Assembly (NCBI GenBank): GCA_002415085.1
Contig: DIBV01000001.1
Span: 186,001-250,000 of the forward strand
Reading direction: 5' to 3'
Length of the DNA stretch: 64,000 nt
Source: Arsukibacterium sp. UBA5043
Lineage (GTDB): Bacteria > Pseudomonadota > Gammaproteobacteria > Enterobacterales > Alteromonadaceae
Part shown: in pieces, positions 1 through 8,777 of the stretch
Layout of the letters: each line of letters begins with the position of its first letter
How positions within the stretch are numbered: the first letter of the stretch is position 1
The notes under the pieces: generated by a model
What the model was told of the DNA's origin: nothing
The model's database searches: none
Seen by the model: only the letters and a program-made list of their open reading frames with translations
Translations under genes and position numbers: made by a program

Positions 1-154
1 TATTGAGCTCGCCATCCGCAAACCATTGGTACTGCTCACCTTTAATGTGCAGAATTTGGCCGGGAGCCCGGTACCATGCCAGGCGGTTGGCTTTTTCGGC
101 CCAGAATTGCTGTGGCTGCTGGCAAGCTGCCTGATATTCAGTTTGATAAGACAT
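1..154 (-). CDS. Acyl-CoA ligase N-terminus, probably propionate--CoA ligase (partial)
   Basis: Only the first ~51 residues lie in the window; the gene continues past base 1. The visible protein starts MSYQTEYQ and has the features of the acetyl/propionyl-CoA synthetase N-terminal (ACAS_N) domain: an FWAEKAN segment and a WFADGELN motif. This family makes acyl-CoA from a short acid, ATP and CoA in the cytoplasm. Two in-frame ATGs exist (160 and 154). An AAGGA lies only 2 bases from the first but 8 from the second, so I place the start at 154. PrpE is favoured over Acs by the short N-terminus, but the active-site half is absent, so the substrate is inference. Confidence 0.6.
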   Translation of the reverse strand, partial: MSYQTEYQAACQQPQQFWAEKANRLAWYRAPGQILHIKGEQYQWFADGELN

Positions 155-227
155 GCGCATAGTCCTTGTGGCTGCGGTTTGTTGGTACATTACAGAAAAA
201 CCGCAGCGCTGCCACTTAGACTTATGG

Positions 228-1763
228 CTAATCAGGTAGCAGATTGAGCCAGTTTACTTGATATAGATCATGCCGACGGTCTTTCAGGTTGGTGACCGAG
301 CCTTCGTTACGAATTTGCTTTAAGCGGTCCAAATCTAAATCAGAAAACATCATCATTTCGGTGTTGGGGGTGGTTTCAGTCATGACTGCATCATGCGGGA
401 ACGCGAAATCTGATGGTGAAAATACTGCTGACTGAGCGTATTGCACATCAAGATTATCGACCTGGGGCAAGTTACCGCAACTGCCGCAAATCACTACATA
501 ACATTCGTTTTCAATGGCTCTGGCCATGGCGCAATGTTTTACTCTTAGAAAACCATTTTTGGTATCAGTCCAGAACGGCACAAAGAGTACGTCCATATCC
601 TGTTGCGCCAACACCCGGCTCAGCTCCGGGAACTCGACATCATAACAAATTAGAATACCTACCCGGCCGGCATCGGTTTCAAATACCTGCAGCTTATTAC
701 CGCCTTCAATAACCCAGTCCCGGCGCTCGTGCGGGGTAATATGAATTTTACTCTGGCAATCTATGGTGCCATCGCGCCGGCATAAAAAGCTGACATTAAA
801 TAAACTGTCATTTTCCATCACGGGCATCGAACCAGTAATGATATTGATGTTATAGCTTACCGCCATATCAGACATCGCGGCTTTAAACTGCTCAGTAAAG
901 CCGGCTAAAAAACGAATGGCTGCGGTCTGGTTCGATTTGTCAGGGCAAAGGCCCATCAAGGCGGCATTAAAAAACTCCGGAAACAGTGCAAAATCACTTT
1001 GATAATCGGCCAGGGCATCAACGAAGTACTCTACCTGCTGCAGTACCTGCTCAACGGAGGTGACTTCACGCATCTGCCATTGCACGGCGCCAATCCGGAT
1101 TTGGCTTTTCCGGCTGTGAAGCGCATCGTGAACCGGCTCGTAGAAAATATTATTCCACTCGAGCAAGGTCGCATAACCCTGAGAGCTTTCGTCTTCCGGC
1201 AGATATTTTTTCAGCAGGCGTTTTAGCTGAAAGTCATTTGATAACTGAAAACTTAATATAGGGTCATAAATTTCCCGACACTTCACGGCTTCCAGATACT
1301 CGGCAGCTGACATTTTATTGCTGTGCTGCTGATAACTAGGAATACGACCGCCGGCTAAAATGGCGCGCAGGTTTAACTGGCGGCAAAGATCTTTGCGGGC
1401 ATCATACAGCCGCCGTCCTAGCCGGTAGCCCCGGTAATCCGGGTGGATCATTAAATCCAGACCGTAAAGCGCATCACCGGTTTTGTCATGCAATATGGTT
1501 TCGCGTTTTCCAATTAAATCATCGTAGGTATGGGGGTTACTGAAACGCTCATATTTTACTTGAACGGTTAACGCCAGACCAATAATGTCATCATGGTCTA
1601 TCAGGCAAATCTGGCCTTCGGCAAAGTCTTTAATTAACGTATTAATGGTATGTTTAGGCCAGGCGCCGCCAATATCGTGATATACCCGGTCCATCAGTTG
1701 CTGCACCTGAGGATAGTCGGCGGGGGTTAAATGGCGGATCTTTAAGTGCAGATCGTCGCGCAT
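228..1763 (-). CDS. Bifunctional GNAT acetyltransferase / carbon-nitrogen hydrolase
   Basis: A 511-residue two-domain protein. Residues ~8-190 form a GNAT domain with an acetyl-CoA loop (DYRGYRLGRRLY, ~109-120). Residues ~222-500 form a nitrilase-superfamily amidohydrolase with the complete Glu-Lys-Cys triad: E263 in LFPEFF, K339 in QSKIHITPHE and C373 in ICYDVEFPE. The same fusion is known in many bacteria (Bacillus YhcX type); its substrate is unknown. A CAGGAG lies 8 bases before the ATG at 1763. The gene is divergent from the antiporter operon and ends 74 bases from the acyl-CoA ligase start, with the same orientation. Cytoplasmic: no signal peptide or membrane segment is seen. Confidence 0.88.
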   Translation of the reverse strand: MRDDLHLKIRHLTPADYPQVQQLMDRVYHDIGGAWPKHTINTLIKDFAEGQICLIDHDDIIGLALTVQVKYERFSNPHTYDDLIGKRETILHDKTGDALYGLDLMIHPDYRGYRLGRRLYDARKDLCRQLNLRAILAGGRIPSYQQHSNKMSAAEYLEAVKCREIYDPILSFQLSNDFQLKRLLKKYLPEDESSQGYATLLEWNNIFYEPVHDALHSRKSQIRIGAVQWQMREVTSVEQVLQQVEYFVDALADYQSDFALFPEFFNAALMGLCPDKSNQTAAIRFLAGFTEQFKAAMSDMAVSYNINIITGSMPVMENDSLFNVSFLCRRDGTIDCQSKIHITPHERRDWVIEGGNKLQVFETDAGRVGILICYDVEFPELSRVLAQQDMDVLFVPFWTDTKNGFLRVKHCAMARAIENECYVVICGSCGNLPQVDNLDVQYAQSAVFSPSDFAFPHDAVMTETTPNTEMMMFSDLDLDRLKQIRNEGSVTNLKDRRHDLYQVNWLNLLPD

Positions 1764-1910
1764 AATTAAGGCTCCTGTTGCTTGGGTAGAACTTGAGATA
1801 ACAAAACCATATCACCAAATCAGCAGCGGGTAAAAGCAGTGGCTGATTTGAGTTTTTATACTTTCTTCAATAGTATAAATAGCGTTGCAGAACAAAAGGA
1901 GCTTTGGCGT

Positions 1911-2414
1911 ATGTTATTCAGACGATTAGCTGCGATGTCAGTATTCAGCTTGCTGGCAGCGCTGTGCTGGGCGGCGTTAACAGAAAATCAGGGATGGTGG
2001 TTTTTTCTGCCGTTATGGGGCCTGCTGCTCATTTGGCAACATTTCGCCAATCTGACATTACCGGGGCTGCGGTTGCATGCTGTGCCAGGGTTTATGCTAT
2101 TTTTTGTCAGACAAATAGTGCTTGGTGCCTTTGATGTTGGTTGGCGCGCCCTGAGACCTTTTCCCGAGTTTTCACCCGATTGGCAACGATATCCTGTTAG
2201 TTTATCTGAGCCTTCCAGTCAGCGCTTACTTGCTAGTTTAGTCAGCGTTCTGCCAGGTACCTGTAGCGCTCAGATTGAGTCACAGCCAACGCAAAATCAG
2301 CTGCTGTTGCATGTTCTGGATCAGCATGCTGACTGGCGTTCCGGGGTTGCCGCGCTAGAGCTGCAGCTTGCCAGACTATTAAAATCAGAATCGCCGGCAG
2401 GGAGTAAAGTATGA
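1911..2414 (+). CDS. mrpE: Mrp-type Na+/H+ antiporter subunit E
   Basis: 167 residues, starting MLFRRLAAM, with two or three N-terminal membrane segments followed by a cytoplasmic alpha/beta tail. It has the MnhE/MrpE signature features: LPLWGLLLIWQHF, the FFVRQIVLGAFDVGWRALRP stretch, the VSVLPGTCSAQI turn and an LDQHADW tail. An AAGGAG 9 bases before the ATG at 1911 decides the start; an upstream in-frame codon would give 24 extra non-conserved residues. First gene of an eight-gene operon; it overlaps the next gene by ATGA. MrpE is an accessory subunit of the hetero-oligomeric antiporter complex. TATACT and TATAAA sequences upstream (1857-1880) are possible -10 elements, without a good -35. 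Confidence 0.85.
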   Translation: MLFRRLAAMSVFSLLAALCWAALTENQGWWFFLPLWGLLLIWQHFANLTLPGLRLHAVPGFMLFFVRQIVLGAFDVGWRALRPFPEFSPDWQRYPVSLSEPSSQRLLASLVSVLPGTCSAQIESQPTQNQLLLHVLDQHADWRSGVAALELQLARLLKSESPAGSKV

Positions 2415-2689
2415 CGGTTTTTGCCGGGGCACTGCTACTGACGATGCTGCTTGGCTTATGGCGGGTGATTAAAGGGCCAGCTTTATTAGACCGCTTGCTG
2501 GCAGTGCAATTATTTGGCACTACCGGTGTGGCGTTGTGTCTGGTGCTGGCCCTGGTGCTGGAGCAACCCGCGCTGCGTGATGTAGCATTGGTACTGGCAA
2601 TATTGGCAGCCGCAGCGCCGGCAGCCCTGGTGCAACGGTTAAAAACGAATAATGTCAAAGTGGCAGACTCATCTGAGAAACCCTGGTGA
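2411..2689 (+). CDS. mrpF: Mrp-type antiporter subunit F
   Basis: 92 residues with three predicted membrane helices, the usual size for MrpF/MnhF. It contains the family's conserved GLWRVIKGPALLDRLLAVQL stretch at residues ~16-35, and ends in a short polar tail. The start codon overlaps the mrpE stop (ATGA), implying translational coupling. MrpF is a small membrane subunit required for assembly of the complex; no catalytic residues are expected. Confidence 0.88.
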   Translation: MTVFAGALLLTMLLGLWRVIKGPALLDRLLAVQLFGTTGVALCLVLALVLEQPALRDVALVLAILAAAAPAALVQRLKTNNVKVADSSEKPW

Positions 2690-2994
2690 GCGGCGCAAAC
2701 GAGCTTAGTATTCTTAGCATTATAATCAGTAGCTTGCTGCTGGGGATCGGCTTATTATTTTTTATTGCTGGCAGCATGGGTATGTTGCGTTTCCCGGATA
2801 GTTACAGCAGATTGCATGCGGTGACAAAAGCAGACTCACTGGGCCTGGGGTCAGTGGTTTGCGGTTTAATGTTTTACAGCAACTGGTGGCAAAACCTGTT
2901 GATGCTAGTGGTCTGGTTACTGGTGCTGGCCTCGGGCACTGTCTCGTGTCAGCTGCTGGCTCGTTTTTGCAAAGCAAAACAGGATCAACTATGA
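2686..2994 (+). CDS. mrpG: Mrp-type antiporter subunit G
   Basis: 102 residues, three membrane helices. It carries the MrpG/MnhG core GMLRFPDSYSRLHAVTKADSLG (residues ~32-53), which is strongly conserved in the family. The start is a GTG that overlaps the mrpF stop (GTGA, 2686-2689); no ATG is available upstream, and coupling explains the weak start. It ends overlapping the next gene by ATGA. Part of the E-F-G block of the antiporter operon. Confidence 0.9.
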   Translation: MSGANELSILSIIISSLLLGIGLLFFIAGSMGMLRFPDSYSRLHAVTKADSLGLGSVVCGLMFYSNWWQNLLMLVVWLLVLASGTVSCQLLARFCKAKQDQL

Positions 2995-3950
2995 GCCTGT
3001 TACTCTTTGATGCGCTACTTTGCCTGTTATTGCTGGCCCTTGCCCTGGCAAGCATGCTCAGTCGTCAACTAACCCATGCAGTTATCTTATATGTCGCGTT
3101 TGGTTTATTAATGGCGTTAGCCTGGGCGCGACTGGCGGCGCCGGATCTGGCGCTGGCTGAAGCTGCGATTGGTGCGGGTTTAACCGGTGCCCTATGTTTT
3201 ACGGCCCTGGCCCGGCAAGGCGCGCCGGCAGCAGCTCTGAAATTAAGCTGGCAGCAGCGACTGTGGCCAGCGTTGTTTGTGTTACTGATGCTAACGGGTT
3301 TATTGCAGGCTTTACTGCAAGTTCCTGCCAGTGCGGGGCCGATACCTGAAATGGTTATGTTAAATCTAGCCGATAGCGGGGTTACGCATCCGGTTACCGC
3401 GGTATTGCTGAATTTCCGCTCGTGGGACACCTTGCTGGAACTGTTGGTGTTGTTACTGGCGCTGCTGGGCACCTTGCAGATCGCTCCGGTACCCACTCAG
3501 CAAACTAGCTGGCGCTTAAGCCGCAGCTGGAGCGAGCTGTTGGCACCATTGATTATTTTGCTGGCCGGTTACGTGTTGTGGGCCGGTGCCAGTCAGCCCG
3601 GCGGCGCCTTTCAGGCCGGAGCACTGCTGGCTGCGGGGGCGGTGGTGCTAAAGCTGAACCAGCAGCTTAGTTGGTTAGGTTGGCAAAACATCTGGATCAG
3701 GCTAGTGGTGGTGGCCGGGTTAGCGGTATTTTCGCTGGTAGCGGTACTGGCCTGGTTATTGCCCGTGCCCGGCGTTAATGTCGTGTGGTTGCGCTGGCCG
3801 CCTGACTATGCCAAATACATTATTTTACTGATAGAGGTTTTTGCCACGCTATCTATTGCCCTTACCCTAACCTTACTGGTGGTGAGTGAGCAGCCGGCTA
3901 CGCAGCTTAGCCTGGCCAGAGAAAACGAGACCGGAGCTGGCAATGACTGA
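2991..3950 (+). CDS. Fused MbhD/MbhE-like (MrpA C-terminal) plus MrpB antiporter subunit
   Basis: 319 residues, highly hydrophobic. Residues ~1-85 resemble DUF4040/MbhD (an AAPDLALAEAAIGAGLTGAL core). Residues ~90-165 resemble the MbhE-like end of MrpA (THPVTAVLLNFRSWDTLLELLVLLLALLG). Residues ~175-305 resemble MrpB/MnhB (ASQPGGAFQAGALLAAGAV). In canonical Mrp operons the first two parts are the C-terminus of MrpA; in archaeal Mbh/Mrp clusters they are separate small genes. Here they are joined to MrpB in one polypeptide. The ATG at 2991 overlaps the mrpG stop, so the longer upstream reading frame (from 2859, inside mrpG) is rejected. Confidence 0.82.
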   Translation: MSLLLFDALLCLLLLALALASMLSRQLTHAVILYVAFGLLMALAWARLAAPDLALAEAAIGAGLTGALCFTALARQGAPAAALKLSWQQRLWPALFVLLMLTGLLQALLQVPASAGPIPEMVMLNLADSGVTHPVTAVLLNFRSWDTLLELLVLLLALLGTLQIAPVPTQQTSWRLSRSWSELLAPLIILLAGYVLWAGASQPGGAFQAGALLAAGAVVLKLNQQLSWLGWQNIWIRLVVVAGLAVFSLVAVLAWLLPVPGVNVVWLRWPPDYAKYIILLIEVFATLSIALTLTLLVVSEQPATQLSLARENETGAGND

Positions 3951-4305
3951 ACTAAGTGCCACTTTTATCGTGTTTGCCTTTACCGCGGCCAGTCTGATAG
4001 CGATTGGGTTTTATAGTTTTATCACAGGTCCCGAACCTTTACGCCGTATCCTGGCATTAAATATTATCAGTGCTGGTATCTTTATGCTGATGGTGGTGTT
4101 GGCTTACCGGGGATATGACGACACGGCAGTCTCTGTTGGTGATCCGGTGCTGCAGGCACTGGTGCTAACAGGTTTGGTTGTGGCAGTAAGTGCCACTGCC
4201 TTTGCCCTGGCAATGCTGGCAAGGCTTGAACAGCAAAAACCAGAGCAACAAAAACCAGAGCAGAACAGGGTGGCAAAGTCTCAGATAAGCAGGCCTGAGC
4301 AATGA
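3943..4305 (+). CDS. mrpC: Mrp-type antiporter subunit C (NuoK-like)
   Basis: 120 residues with three membrane helices, homologous in layout to NuoK: IGFYSFITGPEPLRRILALNIISAGIFMLMVVLAYR, then DPVLQALVLTGLVVAVSATAFALAMLARL, the hallmark of MrpC/MnhC. The ATG at 3943 overlaps the 3' end of the preceding gene by 8 bases. The C-terminus has a direct repeat of QQKPE (residues ~97-106) in a polar tail. It ends overlapping the next gene by ATGA. Confidence 0.88.
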   Translation: MTELSATFIVFAFTAASLIAIGFYSFITGPEPLRRILALNIISAGIFMLMVVLAYRGYDDTAVSVGDPVLQALVLTGLVVAVSATAFALAMLARLEQQKPEQQKPEQNRVAKSQISRPEQ

Positions 4306-5717
4306 TAATAGTTTTGCTGCTGGTGCCATTGTTAAGTGCGTTGCTGATGTTGCTATGGCCCAGAATAGCGCCGCTGCTGGCATTATTATCAGCCGCTGTC
4401 AGCAGCCTGTTTGCGGCGAAATTGTTGTTACAGGTTAATGAGCAGGGCACGTTGCAATGGTTGCTTGCCGGTTGGCCGACGGGCCTGGCCATCAGTTGGC
4501 AGGCCGACAGCCTGAGCTGTTTATTAATATTGCTTTGCAGCATATTGCAGCTGTTAGTGGGATTTTATGCGTTTGCTACCCGGGCGCGGGATCAATTAAG
4601 TCAGGGGTTCTGGCCGCTGAGCACCTTATTACAGCTAAGCCTTACTGTGCTGTGGTTGTCACGCGATCTATTTAATCTTTATGTCTGTCTGGAACTGCTC
4701 GGGCTGGTTGCAGTGGCACTGGTCAGCTTATCGGGTGGCAAAGCCTTTAAACCCGCGCTGAACTATTTGTTGCTATCGCTATTTGGTTCACTTTGCTATC
4801 TGCTGGGGGTCGTGCTGCTTTATGCTGTCTATGGTTTGCTGGACATCAAAGGTTTAGCCCAAGCCTGGCAGGCTGACTGGCTAAGTAGCTGCGCTTTGTT
4901 ACTGATGAGCCTTGGCCTGATGTTAAAGGCAGCGTTGTGGCCATTGCATGCCTGGTTGCCCGCAGCTCATGCGGCGGCTCCTGCACCGGTAAGTGCGTTG
5001 TTATCAGCATTGGTGGTAAAAGGGCCATTGTTTATTCTTTGCCTGCTGTGGCTGCAGCTGGCCAGTGTGCAGCAGGCACAACTTGTCGCGCCATTGTTTG
5101 CAGGCGCTGGCTTGGCCGCTTTACTGTTCGGTGGCTGGTCGGCGCTGCGCACACCGTTTATCAAAAATCTGGTGGCTTATTCTACGGTGGCCCAGCTGGG
5201 GTATGCCACCTTAGCTTTGGGGCTGATGTTGAAATTTGACCAACCACTGATTTTTGCCGCGTTATGGCTGTTTGTGCTGGCCCATGCGTTGGCCAAAGCC
5301 GCATGCTTCCTGGCCGTCGGTGAAATGAGTGCGACCCTGGGTGGAAAACGGCTGACCATTGTAAAGGGCGCCAGCCAGACTATGCCATTGGCCATGTTCG
5401 CCTTTGCCGTGGCCGGCGGTAGTTTAATCGGCTTGCCGCCAAGTGGTGGTTTTGTCGCTAAGTGGGCGCTGCTGCAAGGTTTGTGGCTGCAAGGTGAACT
5501 GCTGCTGTGGCCGCTAGCTCTGGTACTTGCCACGTTATTGTCCGCTGCTTATGTGTTCAGGGTGGTGGTGGTGGCGTTTGACCGGGCTGATCCTGTGGCA
5601 CCTGATTTTGCGCCGCAGCTGCTACCGCAGTGGCTGGCTTTGTTGCCCGCTTTAGCGGTATGGGCGATGGCGATGTTTAGCGAGCCTCTGCTGTTACTGT
5701 TACGGCTGGAGGCATGA
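4302..5717 (+). CDS. mrpD: Mrp-type antiporter subunit D (NuoM/N-like proton-translocating subunit)
   Basis: 471 residues, about 14 membrane helices, Proton_antipo_M family. It retains the two key residues of the family: the TM5 glutamate in LYVCLELLGL and the TM7 lysine in MLKAALWPLHAWLPAAHAAAP, the second within the conserved amphipathic loop. In complex I and Mrp these form part of the proton path. The start overlaps mrpC by ATGA and the end overlaps the next gene by ATGA. First of three consecutive NuoL/M/N-like genes. Confidence 0.88.
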   Translation: MIIVLLLVPLLSALLMLLWPRIAPLLALLSAAVSSLFAAKLLLQVNEQGTLQWLLAGWPTGLAISWQADSLSCLLILLCSILQLLVGFYAFATRARDQLSQGFWPLSTLLQLSLTVLWLSRDLFNLYVCLELLGLVAVALVSLSGGKAFKPALNYLLLSLFGSLCYLLGVVLLYAVYGLLDIKGLAQAWQADWLSSCALLLMSLGLMLKAALWPLHAWLPAAHAAAPAPVSALLSALVVKGPLFILCLLWLQLASVQQAQLVAPLFAGAGLAALLFGGWSALRTPFIKNLVAYSTVAQLGYATLALGLMLKFDQPLIFAALWLFVLAHALAKAACFLAVGEMSATLGGKRLTIVKGASQTMPLAMFAFAVAGGSLIGLPPSGGFVAKWALLQGLWLQGELLLWPLALVLATLLSAAYVFRVVVVAFDRADPVAPDFAPQLLPQWLALLPALAVWAMAMFSEPLLLLLRLEA

Positions 5718-7225
5718 TGAGCCCGTTCTGGTTAAGCTACTTACCTGTCGCCATTATTTTAAGCTCGCTGCTGCCGGGCTTAATTATTTTTACCTTAAAA
5801 GAGCAGCAGGTAAAACTGCGAATAAGCCTGAATCTGCTTGGCGTGAGCGTAAAGCTGATCCTGGTGCTGATAATGTGGCAGGCGGTAAAAGCCGGTGATA
5901 TTTTTTATTTTAGCCTGCCTTTTCTGCCCGGCGCTGATTTAGTGTTGCAAGGTGATGCTTTATCGCTGCTTTTTGTCGTGTTGTCCTCGGTGTTATGGCT
6001 GGCAACTACTATTTATGCCATTGGCTATCTGGAAAACTCGCCGCTGCGGTCACGGTTTTTTGGCTATTTCAGCTTATGTGTCAGTGCGACGGTCGGTCTG
6101 GCATTGTCGGGCAATCTGGTTAGCTTTTTACTTTTTTACGAGCTGCTTACTCTGGCAACCTTTCCGCTGGTGGTGCACCGCGGCACGCCACAATCGTTAG
6201 CTGCCGGGCGGCGCTATCTTGCTTATACCCTAAGCGGTGGATTGTTGCTGCTAACGGGGGTTGCACTACTGCATTCGGTTGTGCAAAGCCCGCAGTTTAT
6301 ACCCGGTGGTTATGTCAGTGCTGTGGTGAGTGAACATGCGATGCTATTAAAGCTGGCTTTTGCGCTGATGATTGGCGGGCTGGGTGTCAAAGCCGCGTTG
6401 TTGCCACTGCATGGCTGGTTACCACAAGCCATGGTCGCCCCGGCGCCCGTCAGTGCTTTATTGCATGCAGTGGCGGTAGTAAAAGCGGGTGCATTTGGCA
6501 TTATCCGGCTGGTTTATGATGTGTTTGGGGTAGACAGCATGCAGCAGCTGCAGCTGGCAGAGCCGCTGATGTTGTTAGCTGCTGCCACTATTTTATATGG
6601 ATCCTGGCGGGCGCTGGCTCAACAGGACATTAAGCGGCGACTGGCCTATTCGACAATTAGTCAGGTGTCGTATATTACCGTGGGGGTGGCGATGCTGGGG
6701 CCACTGGCGGCTGTCGGTGGGCTGGTGCATCTGGTGCACCAGGGGGTAATGAAAATTACCTTGTTTTTTTGCGCCGGTAATTATGCTGAAACTCTTGGCG
6801 TGCATAAGATCCGGGAACTTAATGGCGCTGGCCGGCGCATGCCGCTGACCTCAGCTGCTTTTACATTGGCGGCGCTGGGGATGATTGGCATTCCACCCTC
6901 TGCCGGTTTTATCAGTAAATGGTACCTGGGGCTGGGGGCGGTAGCTACAGACAATAACCTGATGTTAATGGTATTTGTGCTATCGGGGTTATTAAATGCC
7001 GGCTACTTTCTACCGATTGTGTATCGCTTATGGTTTTTACCTCAACGTGGCAGCTGGCCCCAGGAGCAACGTTTATCAGCCTCTCTGGAAACGCACTGGA
7101 TGCTGTTGTTGCCTATGTTGTTTACCGCACTGTTAATCATTTTAATGGGGCTGTTTGCCAGTACCGGAGTAAGCCCGCTTAGCTGGGCGCAGCTGATTGT
7201 CGAGCGGGAGTTTAGCTATGATTGA
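5714..7225 (+). CDS. Second NuoL/M/N-like antiporter subunit
   Basis: 503 residues with ~14 membrane helices, same superfamily as the previous gene. The TM5 glutamate (LLFYELLTLATFPL) and TM7 lysine (GVKAALLPLHGWLPQAMVAP) are both present. A lysine in the VVKAGAFG segment matches the discontinuous helix found in this family. Two adjacent ATG codons (5714, 5717) follow a GGAGG; the first is coupled to the upstream stop. It overlaps the next gene by 8 bases. Likely the second proton-channel subunit of the complex; which of the three corresponds to MrpA's N-terminal module cannot be decided by eye. Confidence 0.85.
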   Translation: MMSPFWLSYLPVAIILSSLLPGLIIFTLKEQQVKLRISLNLLGVSVKLILVLIMWQAVKAGDIFYFSLPFLPGADLVLQGDALSLLFVVLSSVLWLATTIYAIGYLENSPLRSRFFGYFSLCVSATVGLALSGNLVSFLLFYELLTLATFPLVVHRGTPQSLAAGRRYLAYTLSGGLLLLTGVALLHSVVQSPQFIPGGYVSAVVSEHAMLLKLAFALMIGGLGVKAALLPLHGWLPQAMVAPAPVSALLHAVAVVKAGAFGIIRLVYDVFGVDSMQQLQLAEPLMLLAAATILYGSWRALAQQDIKRRLAYSTISQVSYITVGVAMLGPLAAVGGLVHLVHQGVMKITLFFCAGNYAETLGVHKIRELNGAGRRMPLTSAAFTLAALGMIGIPPSAGFISKWYLGLGAVATDNNLMLMVFVLSGLLNAGYFLPIVYRLWFLPQRGSWPQEQRLSASLETHWMLLLPMLFTALLIILMGLFASTGVSPLSWAQLIVEREFSYD

Positions 7226-8762
7226 TCTATCGAGCTGGCTCTGGCCCGGTGCAGGCCTGGGTCTGGTCACAGAATTACAGCAGGTATGGTGGTATTTTAC
7301 CCTCAGTTTATGGTGTGTTGCAGGGATTTTCAGCCTGTCGTTTATGGCTCAATCGGCGCATAAAGGCCGGTATTGGCTGTTTTTCTGCCTGAGTTTTGCC
7401 GGCAATATGCTACTGATTGCCGCGCTGGATGCGCTCAGTTTTTATATCGGTTTTAGCGTAATGAGCTTATCGGCTTATGGTCTGGTGGTGGATAGCGGCA
7501 GCAAGGCCGCGCGAAGGGCAGGGCGTCTGTATTTACAGCTGGCAATAATCGGCGAACTGCTGTTGTTTGCGGCGTTGGTGCTGCGGGCCAGTGCCGCCGA
7601 TGGCCAGTACGACTGGCAAAGCTGGCAGCAGGTACCCCTGGATCATCTGACAATTTTACTTACGATCCTGGGGCTGGGATTAAAAGCCGGTTTCTGGCCG
7701 CTGCATATCTGGTTGCCGCAAGCGCATCCGGCAGCACCAGCGCCAGCCAGTGCCGTATTGTCAGGCGCAATGATCAAAGCCGGTATTCTGGGGCTTATTG
7801 TATTTCTGCCCTCTGGCGACCCTCAGCTTCAACACTGGATCCCCTATATGATCACGCTGGGGTTTATCTCAGCCGTATTTGGTGTGCTGGCCAGTTTGGT
7901 CTATCGCCAGCCCAAAGTGATTCTGGCGTACTCTTCCGTTAGTCAGGTGGGTTATATTGTGGTGTTGGTGGCCCTGGCCTGGACTAACCACGCTGCTGCA
8001 GTGCTACCGGTTTTGATGGCTTATGCTGCCCATCATGCAGTTGCGAAAGGCGCATTATTTTTATATGCCGGCATAAGTGGCAAACAGCGTTTACCTGCTT
8101 ACTGGCAACTGTTGTTCTGGGGGCCGGCCCTGGCCTTAATGGCGGTGCCGTTCAGCGGGGGCGCAGCAATCAAAACCGGCCTGAAAAGTTTGCTCAGCAG
8201 CGACCTGCTGCCGGGCGGGTTGAACGCTGAGATCCTGACCACTCTGTTGTCGGTAGGGGCAATATTAACCGCCCTGTTGTTTTTACATCTTGCGGTGGCC
8301 TTGCAGCGCCAGCAGCGGGAATATCAGCATAAAGCAGATCCGGGTTTGGCATTGTACTGGCAGGGAGCCTGTGTTGTATTATTGTTACTGATACTGATCT
8401 GGTTACCCTGGTACTGGCAGCCGATGTTGCAGCTTAGTCAGTACACGCTGGCCTGGTCGAAGATCTGGGGCCTTAGCTGGCCACTACTGGCGGCGGTAGG
8501 GATATTTATGCTGGGGCGTTGGCAGCAATGGCGTTTGCCAGCCCGGTATTATGATCGCAACAGCCCGGTTTTGGCATGGTCGCTTAGGCTAAAGCGGCTT
8601 TATCAGCCGCAACGGCAGTGGCAGGCGCCCGTGTTTAAGTTTAACTGGCGAGGCATTGAACGCGCTTGTAACCGAACCGCAACAGGCTCCGTGGTGGGAT
8701 TCAGTGCATTAGTGATTCTGGTGCTATTGGTGCTGATTACGCTTTGGCAGTACTTCGCTTAG
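7218..8762 (+). CDS. Third NuoL/M/N-like antiporter subunit with an altered TM5
   Basis: 514 residues, ~14 membrane helices plus a C-terminal extension ending in one more hydrophobic segment (FSALVILVLLVLITLWQYF). The TM7 motif LGLKAGFWPLHIWLPQAHPAAPAPAS keeps the lysine, but the position of the TM5 glutamate appears to be Ser80 (FYIGFSVMSLSAYG). The ATG at 7218, preceded by GGGAG, is chosen over an upstream TTG at 7197. It overlaps the preceding gene by 8 bases and is the last gene of the operon; the convergent diguanylate cyclase ends 15 bases downstream. Confidence 0.83.
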   Translation: MIDLSSWLWPGAGLGLVTELQQVWWYFTLSLWCVAGIFSLSFMAQSAHKGRYWLFFCLSFAGNMLLIAALDALSFYIGFSVMSLSAYGLVVDSGSKAARRAGRLYLQLAIIGELLLFAALVLRASAADGQYDWQSWQQVPLDHLTILLTILGLGLKAGFWPLHIWLPQAHPAAPAPASAVLSGAMIKAGILGLIVFLPSGDPQLQHWIPYMITLGFISAVFGVLASLVYRQPKVILAYSSVSQVGYIVVLVALAWTNHAAAVLPVLMAYAAHHAVAKGALFLYAGISGKQRLPAYWQLLFWGPALALMAVPFSGGAAIKTGLKSLLSSDLLPGGLNAEILTTLLSVGAILTALLFLHLAVALQRQQREYQHKADPGLALYWQGACVVLLLLILIWLPWYWQPMLQLSQYTLAWSKIWGLSWPLLAAVGIFMLGRWQQWRLPARYYDRNSPVLAWSLRLKRLYQPQRQWQAPVFKFNWRGIERACNRTATGSVVGFSALVILVLLVLITLWQYFA

Positions 8763-8777
8763 CAAATCAGTTCAGCG

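Noticed and set aside
413..1226. Plus-strand reading frames inside the GNAT/nitrilase gene
   Set aside because: Shadows of a gene with all catalytic residues on the other strand; no RBS.
2859..2990. Longer N-terminus for the MrpA'B fusion gene
   Set aside because: The extension lies inside mrpG in another frame; the ATG at 2991 is coupled to the mrpG stop.
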